Origin: Streptomyces sp. MNU76
GTDB lineage: Bacteria > Actinomycetota > Actinomycetes > Streptomycetales > Streptomycetaceae
NCBI RefSeq assembly: GCF_020982545.1
Contig: NZ_JAJKLK010000019.1
Coordinates: forward strand, 372,001-436,000
DNA: 64,000 nucleotides
Direction: 5' to 3'
The position numbers and the translations under genes were made by a program. The number at the start of each line of letters is the position of its first letter. Position 1 is the stretch's first letter. Shown in pieces: positions 7,660 to 19,264 of the stretch. The notes below the pieces were generated by a model. It was given only the letters and a program-made list of their open reading frames with translations, was not told the DNA's origin and made no database searches.

Positions 7660-9450
7660 GTGGCAGCACCGAAGAAGGGCCGGAGCGCGAGCACCCAGAG
7701 CAAGCCTGGGCGCGCGCTGGCCCTCATCCTGATCGCCCTTGTGGCGCTCACCGGGGGAATGTTCGCCTCCGGACACACCACTCCGCGTCTCGGCATCGAC
7801 CTCGCCGGTGGTACGAGCATCACACTGACGGCGGTCAACGAGCCAGGCCAGCCCAACGCGATCAACAAGACCAACATGGACACCGCGGTCGAGATCATGC
7901 ACCGCCGCGTCAACGGTCTGGGCGTGTCCGAGGCGGAGGTCCAGACCCAGGGCAATGAGAACATCATTGTCAACATCCCCAAGGGCACGGATTCCCAAGA
8001 GGCCAGGGACCAGGTCGGCACCACCGCGAAGCTGTACTTCCGCCCCGTCCTCCAGAGCCAGGTCGGCACCGGTGTGACGGAGAACCCCACCGCCTCGCCG
8101 AGCACCAGCCCCAGCGGCAGCGGCTCGCCGAGCCCGTCGAGCTCCGACGGCAAGGACGAGGCCACCGAGCCCGGGGCCGGTGACTCCGCGAGCCCGTCGT
8201 CGAGCCCGTCGTCCTCTGCCACGTCGCAGGGCCGTGCGCTCACCGACGCGCTGAAGGCCGACCCCACGTCGTCCGCCAGCGGTTCCGCGTCCGCCAAGGC
8301 CTCCGACAGCGCCTCCCCGCCCGCGAGCCCGAGCGCCGACCAGGAGACCCAGGCGATCCAGGCGAAGTTCGCGGCCCTGGACTGCAACGACCCGAAGCAG
8401 CGCGCCGAGGCCGGCAAGGGCAAGACCACCGACACCGTCGTGGCCTGCGGCCAGGACAACGGCAGCTGGAGCAAGTTCGTCCTCGGCCCGGTCGGGGTCG
8501 ACGGCACCGAGGTCGACAAGGCCCAGGCGCTGCTCGACACGCAGAGCGGCACCGGCTGGCAGGTCGTGATGGACTTCGACTCCAAGGGCGCCGACAAGTT
8601 CGCCGACATCACCGGCCAGTTGGCGACGCAGGCCTCCCCGCAGAACGAGTTCGCGATCGTCCTCGACGACGAGGTCGTCTCCCACCCCTATGTGCAGGCG
8701 GCGGTCACCGGCGGCAAGGCCGAGATCTCCGGCAGCTTCACGCAGGAGGAGGCCCAGAACCTCGCCAACATGCTGTCGTACGGCGCGCTCCCGCTGACCT
8801 TCAAGGAGTCCAGCGTCACCACCGTCAGCCCGGCGCTCGGCGGTGAGCAGCTCGAGGCAGGTCTGATCGCGGGTGCGATCGGTCTCGCGCTGGTCGTGAT
8901 CTACCTGCTCGTCTACTACCGCGGCCTGTCGTTGATCGCGGTCGCCTCGCTGCTGCTCTCCGCGGCTCTGACCTACCTGATCATGTCGCTGCTCGGCCCG
9001 GCCATCGGCTTCGCCCTGAACCTGCCGGCGGTCTGCGGTGCGATCGTGGCGATCGGTATCACCGCGGACTCGTTCATCGTGTACTTCGAACGTGTCCGGG
9101 ACGAGATCCGCGAGGGTCGTACGCTGCGCCCTGCCGTCGAGCGGGCCTGGCCCCGTGCCCGGCGCACCATCCTGGTCTCCGACTTCGTGTCCTTCCTCGC
9201 CGCCGCGGTGCTCTTCGTCGTCACCGTCGGCAAGGTGCAGGGCTTCGCGTTCACACTCGGCCTGACGACCGTGCTCGACGTCGTGGTCGTCTTCCTCTTC
9301 ACCAAGCCGCTGCTGACCCTGCTGGCCCGCACCAAGTTCTTCGCCAACGGCCACCGCTGGTCCGGCCTCGACCCGAAGCGTCTGGGTGCCCAGCCGCCGC
9401 TGCGCCGCACCCGCCGTCCCGCCGTCCCCGCCGACCCGAAGGAGGCCTGA
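7660..9450 (+). CDS. secD: Protein export membrane protein SecD
   Basis: Proton-motive-force-driven partner of the Sec translocon that pulls preproteins through the membrane. 596 aa from GTG 7660 (GAGAGGGAG upstream). Transmembrane helix 1 is near residues 19-37; the large extracytoplasmic P1 domain begins with LGIDLAGGTSITL. Five further helices lie near the C terminus (about 400-570) with the family motif around GADTD/ITADSFIVYFERVRDE. Unusual: residues about 143-228 form an insertion made almost only of Ser, Pro, Ala, Gly, Asp and Thr, splitting the P1 domain. secF follows after 1 bp. Confidence 0.95.
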   Translation: MAAPKKGRSASTQSKPGRALALILIALVALTGGMFASGHTTPRLGIDLAGGTSITLTAVNEPGQPNAINKTNMDTAVEIMHRRVNGLGVSEAEVQTQGNENIIVNIPKGTDSQEARDQVGTTAKLYFRPVLQSQVGTGVTENPTASPSTSPSGSGSPSPSSSDGKDEATEPGAGDSASPSSSPSSSATSQGRALTDALKADPTSSASGSASAKASDSASPPASPSADQETQAIQAKFAALDCNDPKQRAEAGKGKTTDTVVACGQDNGSWSKFVLGPVGVDGTEVDKAQALLDTQSGTGWQVVMDFDSKGADKFADITGQLATQASPQNEFAIVLDDEVVSHPYVQAAVTGGKAEISGSFTQEEAQNLANMLSYGALPLTFKESSVTTVSPALGGEQLEAGLIAGAIGLALVVIYLLVYYRGLSLIAVASLLLSAALTYLIMSLLGPAIGFALNLPAVCGAIVAIGITADSFIVYFERVRDEIREGRTLRPAVERAWPRARRTILVSDFVSFLAAAVLFVVTVGKVQGFAFTLGLTTVLDVVVVFLFTKPLLTLLARTKFFANGHRWSGLDPKRLGAQPPLRRTRRPAVPADPKEA

Positions 9451-9451
9451 G

Positions 9452-10546
9452 ATGTCGAAGCTCGGTGACCTCGGAGCCCGACTCCACCGTGGCGAGGTCG
9501 GTTATGACTTCGTCGGCAACCGCAAGCTCTGGTACGGCCTCTCCATCCTGATCACCATCACGGCCATCGTCGGGCTCGCGGTCCGTGGCCTGAACATGGG
9601 TATCGAGTTCCAGGGCGGCGCCGTCTTCACGACGCCGAAGACGAGCGTCTCGGTCGCCCAGGCGGAGGAGTACGCCACAGAGGCCTCCGGCCACCAGGCG
9701 ATCGTCCAGAAGCTCGGCAACGACACCCTGCGCATCCAGATCTCCGGTGTGGACACCAGCAAGTCCGACGAGATCAAGGAAACGCTCGCCGACGACCTCA
9801 AGCTGGACGCGGAGAAGATCAACGCCGATCTGGTCGGTCCCAGCTGGGGTGACCAGATCGCCAACAAGGCGTGGCAGGGTCTCGGGATCTTCATGGTCCT
9901 CGTGGTGATCTATCTGGCGATGGCGTTCGAGTGGCGCATGGCCATCGCCGCGTTCGTCGCCCTGGTCCACGACATCACGATCACGGTCGGCGTCTACGCC
10001 CTCGTCGGCTTCGAGGTGACGCCGGGCACGGTGATCGGTCTGCTGACCATTCTCGGTTATTCGCTCTACGACACGGTCGTCGTCTTCGACAGCCTCAAGG
10101 AGCAGACGAAGGACATCACCAAGCAGAACCGCTGGACGTACGCCGAGATCGCCAACCGCTCGATCAACAGCACCCTGGTGCGGTCGATCAACACCACGGT
10201 GGTGGCGCTGCTCCCGGTCGCCGGCCTTCTCTTCATCGGTGGCGGTGTCCTCGGCGCGGGCATGCTCAACGACATCTCGCTGTCGCTGTTCGTCGGCCTC
10301 GCGGCCGGTGCGTACTCGTCGATCTTCATCGCCACGCCGCTCGTCGCCGACCTCAAGGAGCGCGAGCCGCAGCTGAAGGCCCTCAAGAAGCGCGTCCTCG
10401 CCAAGCGGGCCCAGGCCGAGCACGACGCGGAGACGGCGGCCGACGGTCCCTACGACGACGAGCCGGCGGACGCCACCCCCGCGGTGGTGGGCCCGCGTGC
10501 CCAGTCCGGGAGCCGCAGCCGGGGCCGGGGCGGGAAGCGGCGATGA
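9452..10546 (+). CDS. secF: Protein export membrane protein SecF
   Basis: Second half of the SecDF motor. 364 aa from ATG 9452 with GGAGG at 9440-9444 (inside the secD tail). Six predicted membrane segments; the first is followed by LNMGIEFQGGAVF, the SecF counterpart of the SecD motif, and the family signature TILGYSLYDTVVVFDSLKE lies mid-protein. The C-terminal cytoplasmic tail is basic, ending in Arg/Gly repeats. The stop overlaps the apt start (ATGA). Confidence 0.96.
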   Translation: MSKLGDLGARLHRGEVGYDFVGNRKLWYGLSILITITAIVGLAVRGLNMGIEFQGGAVFTTPKTSVSVAQAEEYATEASGHQAIVQKLGNDTLRIQISGVDTSKSDEIKETLADDLKLDAEKINADLVGPSWGDQIANKAWQGLGIFMVLVVIYLAMAFEWRMAIAAFVALVHDITITVGVYALVGFEVTPGTVIGLLTILGYSLYDTVVVFDSLKEQTKDITKQNRWTYAEIANRSINSTLVRSINTTVVALLPVAGLLFIGGGVLGAGMLNDISLSLFVGLAAGAYSSIFIATPLVADLKEREPQLKALKKRVLAKRAQAEHDAETAADGPYDDEPADATPAVVGPRAQSGSRSRGRGGKRR

Positions 10547-11082
10547 CCGACATCAAGGAGCTGCTGCTCAGCCGTATCCGTGACGTCGCGGACTACCCGG
10601 AGCCGGGCGTGATGTTCAAGGACATCACCCCGCTGTTGGCCGACCCGGCGGCGTTCACCGCGCTGACGGACGCGCTGGCCGAGCTGACCGTGCGGCACGG
10701 CGCCACGAAGATCGTCGGTCTGGAGGCCCGGGGCTTCATCCTGGGCGCCCCGGCCGCCGTCCGCGCCGGCGTCGGCTTCATCCCCGTACGCAAGGCGGGC
10801 AAGCTCCCCGGGGCCACGCTCGGCCAGGCCTACGACCTGGAGTACGGCTCCGCCGAGATCGAGGTGCACGCCGAGGACCTGACCGCGGGCGACCGCGTCA
10901 TGGTCATAGACGACGTCCTCGCCACCGGCGGCACCGCCGAGGCCTCCCTCCAGCTGATCCGCCGCGCGGGCGCCCAGGTCGCCGGCGTCGCGGTCCTGAT
11001 GGAGCTGTCGTTCCTCCCGGGCCGACAGCGCCTGGAGACGGCTCTGGCCGGGGCCCCGCTGGAGGCCCTGATCACCGTCTGA
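10543..11082 (+). CDS. apt: Adenine phosphoribosyltransferase
   Basis: Salvages adenine to AMP using PRPP. 179 aa from ATG 10543, overlapping secF by 4 bp. Type I PRTase PRPP motif VMVIDDVLATGGTA (about 120-133), the PyP-binding EARGFILG and the flexible-loop region RKAGKLPG. The order secD-secF-apt-rel is the well-known actinobacterial arrangement and matters because AMP and ppGpp metabolism meet here. Confidence 0.96.
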   Translation: MTDIKELLLSRIRDVADYPEPGVMFKDITPLLADPAAFTALTDALAELTVRHGATKIVGLEARGFILGAPAAVRAGVGFIPVRKAGKLPGATLGQAYDLEYGSAEIEVHAEDLTAGDRVMVIDDVLATGGTAEASLQLIRRAGAQVAGVAVLMELSFLPGRQRLETALAGAPLEALITV

Positions 11083-11099
11083 ACCCAACGGACAAGCAC

Positions 11100-11139
11100 G
11101 CGGCGGGCGCCCCGGGAAGCATCCTGGGGCGCCCGCCGC
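11100..11139 (+). terminator. Hairpin terminator after apt
   Basis: 14-bp perfect stem 11100-11113 with 11126-11139, 18 bp after the apt stop codon. A copy of the dispersed intergenic repeat (GGGGAACTGCGCGA core, about 11154-11196) follows. The rest of the 11083-11383 gap holds the rel leader; I see no clear promoter there, only weak -10-like strings. Confidence 0.7.
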
Positions 11140-11383
11140 CGCACGGTCACGAGCCCCGCGCCCCGTCAGGGGGGCGGGGAACTGCGCGAGCAACCACACT
11201 CCACCGGCACCGGACCCCTCACCGCACACCCCCACGTCGGCCCTCGGAATCCGCCGCGCGCCCCCCGTGTTGCATGGGTAGACCGCCCTCAATGTGGCCT
11301 GAAGGCGATCCTGAGGCGCGGGATCGCTACCATGGGTGCTCCGGAGCCTGACCGGGGACCCGGATCGCGCACGAGGAGCCCTC

Positions 11384-13945
<2,562 letters not shown>

Positions 13946-13949
13946 GCAC

Positions 13950-14006
13950 GGCACATGTGAGAGGGGCTCCCGTACGGTTCGTACGGGAGCCCCTCTCACA
14001 TGTGCC
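13950..14006. terminator. Perfect 27-bp bidirectional terminator hairpin
   Basis: 13950-13976 and 13980-14006 are perfect reverse complements over 27 bp around a 3-nt loop (GTT). It lies 4 bp after the rel stop and 7 bp before the stop of the convergent minus-strand gene, so it can end transcription in both directions. Confidence 0.9.
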
Positions 14007-14013
14007 TTCGACG

Positions 14014-15243
14014 TCAGCCGCCGAACTCCTGCAGACCCTTCAGGGCCTGGTCCAGCAGCGCCTGGCGGCCGTCGAGCTCACGCTGGAGCTTGTCGGCCTT
14101 GGCGTTGTTGCCCTGGGCGCGGGCGGCCTCGATCTGCGTCTTCAGCTTGTCGACGGCGGCCTGCAGCTGGCCCGTGAGACCGGCCGCGCGGGCGCGGGCC
14201 TCCGGGTTGGTGCGGCGCCACTCCGCCTCCTCGGCCTCCTGGATCGCCCGCTCGACCGCGTGCATCCGCCCCTCGACCTTCGGACGGGCGTCACGCGGCA
14301 CGTGGCCGATGGCCTCCCACCGCTCGTTGATCGAGCGGAAGGCGGCACGGGCGGTCTTCAGATCGGTCACCGGCAGGATCTTCTCCGCCTCTCCGGCCAG
14401 CTCCTCCTTGAGCTTGAGGTTCTCCGACTGCTCCGCGTCACGCTCGGCGAACACCGAGCTGCGGGCGGCGAAGAAGACGTCCTGGGCGCCGCGGAAGCGG
14501 TTCCACAGGTCGTCCTCGTGCTCGCGCTGGGCGCGGCCGGCGGCCTTCCAGTCGGCCATCAGCTCGCGGTAGCGCGCGGCCGTCGGACCCCAGTCCGTCG
14601 AGTTCGACAGCGCCTCGGCCTCCGCGACCAGCTTCTCCTTGGTCTTGCGGGCGTCCTCACGCTGCGCGTCGAGCTGCGCGAAGTGGGCCTTGCGACGCTT
14701 GGAGAACGCCGAGCGGGCGTGCGAGAAGCGGTGCCACAGCTCGTCGTCGGACTTGCGGTCCAGACGCGGCAGACCCTTCCAGGTGTCCACCAGCGCCCGC
14801 AGCCGCTCACCGGCGGCCCGCCACTGATCGGACTGCGCCAGCTCCTCCGCCTCGGTGACCAGCGCCTCCTTGGCGTGCCGGGCCTCGTCGGACTGCTTGG
14901 CCCGCTGCTGCTTGCGCTCCTCGCGGCGGGCCTCGACGGTCTCGACGAGCTTGTCCAGCCGCACCTTGAGCGCGTCCAGGTCACCGACCGCGTGGTGCGC
15001 GTCGACCTGCTCGCGAATGTGGTCGATCGCAGCCTGGGCGTCCTTCGCCGAAAGGTCGGTGGTCTTGACGCGCTTCTCGAGGAGGCCGATCTCGACAACC
15101 AGGCCTTCGTACTTGCGCTCGAAATAGGCCAGCGCCTCCTCGGGGGAGCCTGCCTGCCAGGAACCGACGACCTGCTCGCCGTCGGCCGTACGCACGTACA
15201 CGGTCCCCGTCTCGTCGACGCGGCCCCACGGGTCGCTGCTCAC
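14014..15243 (-). CDS. DUF349 domain protein (coiled-coil)
   Basis: 409 aa from GTG at 15243 (minus strand; GGAGGAGG just upstream). The open frame could be extended upstream, but without a ribosome site. The N-terminal 50 residues carry DPWGRVDETGTVYVRT, then four DUF349 repeats of about 70 residues appear, each with a W...R..W-type core (for example DQWRAAGERLRALVDTWKGL and TDWGPTAARYRELMADWKAAG), and a coiled-coil end. DUF349 proteins are of uncertain biochemical function. It is convergent with rel and shares its terminator. The high Lys/Arg/Glu content predicts a soluble, mostly helical protein. Confidence 0.85.
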   Translation of the reverse strand: MSSDPWGRVDETGTVYVRTADGEQVVGSWQAGSPEEALAYFERKYEGLVVEIGLLEKRVKTTDLSAKDAQAAIDHIREQVDAHHAVGDLDALKVRLDKLVETVEARREERKQQRAKQSDEARHAKEALVTEAEELAQSDQWRAAGERLRALVDTWKGLPRLDRKSDDELWHRFSHARSAFSKRRKAHFAQLDAQREDARKTKEKLVAEAEALSNSTDWGPTAARYRELMADWKAAGRAQREHEDDLWNRFRGAQDVFFAARSSVFAERDAEQSENLKLKEELAGEAEKILPVTDLKTARAAFRSINERWEAIGHVPRDARPKVEGRMHAVERAIQEAEEAEWRRTNPEARARAAGLTGQLQAAVDKLKTQIEAARAQGNNAKADKLQRELDGRQALLDQALKGLQEFGG

Positions 15244-15379
15244 AGCGCCTCCTCCACATGATGCCTGCGAGGGGCCTGAAGCTCCCCCGGGCATCGTCCA
15301 CAGTTTCGTCACGGCCAACATAGGCGACCGGCGGGTTGCCTGTCCGCATCCCGCGCGACCGAAATTTCACTGGTGGCGG

Positions 15380-16225
15380 TCAGGATTTCTTGACAGTCGC
15401 CTTGTTGATGACCACGGTCGCGTTGGGTGCCGTGTTGCCGGTCTGGGGGTCCGCGGGCTGGGCACCCGCGTCGGCGATCTTCTTCAGGACCTTCATGCCG
15501 TCCTTGGAGACGGTGCCGAACGGTGTGTAGTTGGCCGGCAGCGGACTGTCCTGGGTGACCAGGAAGAACTGGCTGCCGCCGCTGTTCTTGCCCTCGCCCG
15601 TCTGCGCGTTGAACTGGTTCGCCATCGCGACCGTGCCCGCCGGGTACACATCGCCCTTCAGACGCGGGTCCTTGAGGTTCTCGTCCGGGATCGTGTAGCC
15701 GGGACCGCCCGTGCCGGTGCCCTGCGGGTCACCGCACTGCAGGACGTAGATGCCCTCGGTGGTGAGACGGTGGCACTTGGTGTGGTCCAAGTACCCCTTG
15801 TTCACCAGGAAGTCGAAGGAGTTGACGGTGCGCGGGGCCTTCGCCGCGTCCATCGTTATGGGGATGGCACCACAGGTCGTCTGCAGATCCATCGTGTACT
15901 TCGCGGTCTTGTCGATCGTGAGCGCGGGTTCCTTCTTGAAGGTGAGTTCCTTCACCTTGCCCTCGGCCGGCTTCTCGCACGGGTCCGGCGCCTTGCTGGG
16001 CGACGGGCTCGCGCTCGCCTCCGCGTTCACGTTGTCCTTCTTGTCGTCGCCTTTGAGCACGTCGGTCGTGTAGAGCGCCACACTGCCCACCAGGATCACA
16101 CCGAGCACCGAAGCGATCGCCGCGTTGCGGACTCGTGCCTTGCGCCGCGCGGACGTCCGCCGCTGCTGCTGCCGCAAGAACTTCTCCCGGGCGAGCTGAC
16201 GCCGCCGCTGATCCTGGCTGACCAC
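15380..16225 (-). CDS. Membrane-anchored cyclophilin-type peptidyl-prolyl isomerase
   Basis: 281 aa from GTG at 16225 on the minus strand (GAGGAGA upstream). A basic N terminus (QRRRQLAREKFLRQQQRRTSARRK) precedes one transmembrane helix (about 34-52); an Ala/Ser/Pro linker leads to the cyclophilin domain (about 105-275). Recognisable cyclophilin segments: VNSFDFLVNKGYLDHTKCHR, AMANQ and SGGSQFFLVTQDSPLPANYTPFG. The catalytic domain therefore lies outside the membrane, where it would help fold secreted proteins. Two cysteines of the domain could form a disulphide. Confidence 0.9.
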   Translation of the reverse strand: MVSQDQRRRQLAREKFLRQQQRRTSARRKARVRNAAIASVLGVILVGSVALYTTDVLKGDDKKDNVNAEASASPSPSKAPDPCEKPAEGKVKELTFKKEPALTIDKTAKYTMDLQTTCGAIPITMDAAKAPRTVNSFDFLVNKGYLDHTKCHRLTTEGIYVLQCGDPQGTGTGGPGYTIPDENLKDPRLKGDVYPAGTVAMANQFNAQTGEGKNSGGSQFFLVTQDSPLPANYTPFGTVSKDGMKVLKKIADAGAQPADPQTGNTAPNATVVINKATVKKS

Positions 16226-16392
16226 GGGGTTCTCTCCTCATGCGTCTCGTACGTCGACGGGTGCGTCGCGCGTCCGTTGAGTGGACTCATTGCGTGTGAC
16301 CCGTACCGTATATGGGTTCGCTGAGGAAACGGCAGCGCCGGTAGGCTCTGATCCACAGCAACCCACCCTCGTACGCCACAAGAAGGACGATC

Positions 16393-17121
16393 GTGCTCAT
16401 TGCCGGGTTCCCCGCCGGGGCCTGGGGGACCAACTGTTATCTGGTCGCCCCCGCCGCCGGGGAGGAGTGCGTGATCATCGACCCGGGCCACCAGGCCACC
16501 CAGGGAGTCGAGGAGACGCTGAAGAAGCATCGGCTCAAGCCCGTCGCGGTCGTTCTCACCCACGGCCACCTCGACCATGTGGCCTCGGTCGTCCCGGTGT
16601 GCGGCGCGCACGACGTACCGGCGTGGATCCACCCCGAGGACCGGTACATGATGAGCGACCCGGAGAAGGCGCTCGGCCGGTCCATCGGCATGCCGCTCAT
16701 GGGCGAGCTGACCGTGGGGGAGACGGACGACGTCAAGGAGCTGACCGACGGCGCCAAGCTGGAGCTGGCCGGTCTGGAGCTGTCCGTCGCGCACGCGCCC
16801 GGCCATACCAAGGGGTCGGTGACCTTCCGGATGCCCGAGAACACGGAGATCCCCTCCGTGTTCTTCTCCGGGGATCTGCTGTTCGCCGGCTCCATCGGAC
16901 GCACCGACCTGCCCGGCGGTGACATGGCCGAGATGCTCGACTCGCTGGCCCGCGTGTGCCTGCCGCTCGACGACTCGACCGTGGTGCTGTCCGGCCACGG
17001 CCCCCAGACGACCATCGGCCAGGAGCGCGCCACCAACCCGTATCTGCGGCAGGTGGTGGCGGCCGCAGGCCGCCAAGAACGCGGTGCGGGTCCGACGACC
17101 CCTCCCCGACGAGGAATGTGA
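16393..17121 (+). CDS. Metallo-beta-lactamase-fold hydrolase (glyoxalase II-like)
   Basis: 242 aa from GTG 16393, with AAGGA at 16382-16386. The di-zinc motif HGHLDH (THGHLDHVASV) plus later ligands in APGHTKGS, SGDLLF and SGHGPQT are all present, so the fold should be active. This branch is annotated as hydroxyacylglutathione hydrolase-like, but Streptomyces uses mycothiol, so the true thioester substrate is unknown. It lies 13 bp before hisS, implying one operon, and divergent from the cyclophilin gene. Confidence 0.9.
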   Translation: MLIAGFPAGAWGTNCYLVAPAAGEECVIIDPGHQATQGVEETLKKHRLKPVAVVLTHGHLDHVASVVPVCGAHDVPAWIHPEDRYMMSDPEKALGRSIGMPLMGELTVGETDDVKELTDGAKLELAGLELSVAHAPGHTKGSVTFRMPENTEIPSVFFSGDLLFAGSIGRTDLPGGDMAEMLDSLARVCLPLDDSTVVLSGHGPQTTIGQERATNPYLRQVVAAAGRQERGAGPTTPPRRGM

Positions 17122-17134
17122 CGAGAGACCTTCC

Positions 17135-18397
17135 GTGAGCACCTTTCAGGCCCCCAAGGGCACGTACGACCTGCTGCCCCCGGACAGCGCCAAGTACCTG
17201 GCCGTCCGTGAGGCCATCGCCGCGCCGCTGCGCGACTCCGGCTACGGGTACATCGAGACGCCCGGCTTCGAGAGCGTCGAACTGTTCGCGCGCGGTGTGG
17301 GCGAGTCCACCGACATCGTGACCAAGGAGATGTACGCCTTCGAGACCAAGGGCGGTGACAGGCTCGCCCTGCGGCCCGAGGGCACCGCCTCCGTGCTGCG
17401 CGCCGCACTGGAGGCCAACCTCCACAAGGTCGGCAACCTCCCGGTCAAGCTCTGGTACTCCGGCTCGTACTACCGCTACGAGCGCCCCCAGAAGGGCCGC
17501 TACCGCCACTTCTCCCAGGTGGGCGCCGAGGCGATCGGCGCCGAGGACCCGGCCCTGGACGCCGAGTTGATCATCCTGGCGGACCAGGCGTACCGCTCGC
17601 TGGGCCTCAGGAACTTCCGCATCCTGCTCAACAGCCTGGGCGACAAGGAGTGCCGTCCCGTCTACCGGGCGGCGCTGCAGGAGTTCCTGCGCGGCCTCGA
17701 TCTCGACGAGGACACGCTCCGCCGCGCGGAGATCAACCCGCTGCGCGTCCTCGACGACAAGCGCGAGTCGGTCCAGAAGCAGCTCGGGGACGCCCCCCTG
17801 CTGCGCGACTACCTCTGCGACGCCTGCAAGGCGTACCACGAGGAGGTCCGCGAGCTGATCACGGCGGCGGGCGTCGCCTTCGAGGACGACCTCAAGCTGG
17901 TGCGCGGCCTCGACTACTACACCCGGACGACCTTCGAGTTCGTCCACGACGGTCTGGGCTCGCAGTCCGCGGTGGGCGGCGGCGGCCGCTACGACGGCCT
18001 CTCCGAGATGATCGGCGGCCCCGCGCTGCCCTCGGTCGGCTGGGCGCTCGGCGTCGACCGGACCGTCCTCGCCCTGGAGGCGGAGGGCGTCGAGCTCGAA
18101 CTCCCCGCCGCCACCAGCGTGTTCGCCGTCCCGCTCGGCGACGCGGCCCGCCGGCTGCTGTTCGGCAAGGTCACCGAACTGCGCAAGGTGGGCATCGCGG
18201 CCGACTTCGCCTACGGCGGCAAGGGCCTGAAGGGCGCGATGAAGAACGCCAACCGCAGCGGCGCGCGCTACACGGTCGTGGCCGGCGAACGCGACCTCGC
18301 CGAGGGCGTCGTCCAGCTCAAGGACATGGAGTCGGGGGAGCAGGTCTCCGTCGGCGTGAACGAGATCGTGGCCGAGCTGGAGGCCCGACTGGGCTGA
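17135..18397 (+). CDS. hisS: Histidyl-tRNA synthetase
   Basis: Class II synthetase charging tRNA-His. 420 aa from GTG 17135. Motif 2 is seen around LWYSGSYYRYERPQKGRYRHFSQVG; the histidine-specific motif is LVRGLDYYTRTTFEF; motif 3 is ALGVDRTVLAL. The N-terminal QAPKGTYDLLP is the standard start of HisRS. Length is normal. Confidence 0.97.
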   Translation: MSTFQAPKGTYDLLPPDSAKYLAVREAIAAPLRDSGYGYIETPGFESVELFARGVGESTDIVTKEMYAFETKGGDRLALRPEGTASVLRAALEANLHKVGNLPVKLWYSGSYYRYERPQKGRYRHFSQVGAEAIGAEDPALDAELIILADQAYRSLGLRNFRILLNSLGDKECRPVYRAALQEFLRGLDLDEDTLRRAEINPLRVLDDKRESVQKQLGDAPLLRDYLCDACKAYHEEVRELITAAGVAFEDDLKLVRGLDYYTRTTFEFVHDGLGSQSAVGGGGRYDGLSEMIGGPALPSVGWALGVDRTVLALEAEGVELELPAATSVFAVPLGDAARRLLFGKVTELRKVGIAADFAYGGKGLKGAMKNANRSGARYTVVAGERDLAEGVVQLKDMESGEQVSVGVNEIVAELEARLG

Positions 18398-18409
18398 GTT
18401 CGAACCGTT

Positions 18410-18450
18410 GTCGCCCTCGTCGCCCTTTACGGGGGGCGGGGGCGACTTTT
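18410..18450 (+). terminator. Intrinsic terminator after hisS with T-run
   Basis: Two-part stem, GTCGCC (18410-18415) with GGCGAC (18441-18446) and CGCCC (18421-18425) with GGGCG (18434-18438), followed by TTTT at 18447-18450. Among the hairpins listed here, this is the one with a clear T-tract. Confidence 0.7.
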
Positions 18451-18544
18451 ACGTCCAGCGAACGCTGCGCGCGCGAGGGTGTACGGCACAATGACCGTGC
18501 CCCAGCGGCCCCTTCGACGCTATGGAATCGACGGAATCGACGTG

Positions 18545-19183
18545 ATGAGCAGGACGACAGTCAGGGACGTCTCGACCACCGACCGGGAACGCACCGAGGC
18601 CCCGCGCACGGTGGGTGGAAGCCGGGCCTTCGCGGTCCTGCTGCTGATCACCGGTGCGGCCGGGCTGCTCGCCTCCTGGGTCATCACGCTCGACAAGTTC
18701 AAGCTGCTGGAGGACCCGAACTTCACCCCCGGGTGCAGCCTCAACCCGGTCGTCTCCTGCGGCAACATCATGAAGAGCGACCAGGCGTCCGTCTTCGGGT
18801 TCCCCAACCCGATGCTCGGGCTCGTCGCCTACGGCATGGTCATCTGCGTCGGCGTGAGCCTGCTCGCCCGTGCCACCTACCCGCGCTGGTACTGGCTGAC
18901 CTTCAACGCGGGCACCGCCTTCGGCATCGGCTTCGTGACCTGGCTGCAGTACCAGTCGCTGTACAACATCAACTCGCTCTGCCTGTGGTGCTGCCTCGCC
19001 TGGGTCGCCACCATCCTGATGTTCTGGTACGTCACGTCCTCCAACATCCGCAACGGGTTCCTGCCCGCCCCCGGCTGGCTGAAGGGCTTCTTCGCCGAGT
19101 TCACCTGGGTCCTGCCCGTGATGCACATCGGCATCATCGGCATGCTGATCCTGACCCGCTGGTGGGACTTCTGGACCAGCTGA
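18545..19183 (+). CDS. Vitamin K epoxide reductase (VKOR) family membrane protein
   Basis: VKOR homologues in Actinobacteria reoxidise DsbA-like proteins using menaquinone, replacing DsbB. From ATG 18545 the protein is 212 aa with a 30-residue polar N terminus and four or five membrane helices. The CxxC active site is in LCLWCC, and a periplasmic-loop cysteine pair lies in TPGCSLNPVVSCG. In-frame GTG/ATG codons upstream (18479, 18491, 18542) leave the start uncertain, as no strong Shine-Dalgarno exists. Family call is firm; partner thiol oxidoreductase not visible here. Confidence 0.88.
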   Translation: MSRTTVRDVSTTDRERTEAPRTVGGSRAFAVLLLITGAAGLLASWVITLDKFKLLEDPNFTPGCSLNPVVSCGNIMKSDQASVFGFPNPMLGLVAYGMVICVGVSLLARATYPRWYWLTFNAGTAFGIGFVTWLQYQSLYNINSLCLWCCLAWVATILMFWYVTSSNIRNGFLPAPGWLKGFFAEFTWVLPVMHIGIIGMLILTRWWDFWTS

Positions 19184-19264
19184 CGGCGGCTCCTCCCGGG
19201 GGCGGCCGCCGGGTCCGACGCCGGGCCGGCCGGACTGTCAGTGGCGTGACATAGGGTTTTCCGT

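Noticed and set aside
16226..16392. Clear promoter between the cyclophilin and hydrolase genes
   Set aside because: TTGAGT and TACCGT/TAGGCT boxes exist, but the spacings (19-21 bp) are poor, so no promoter is called.
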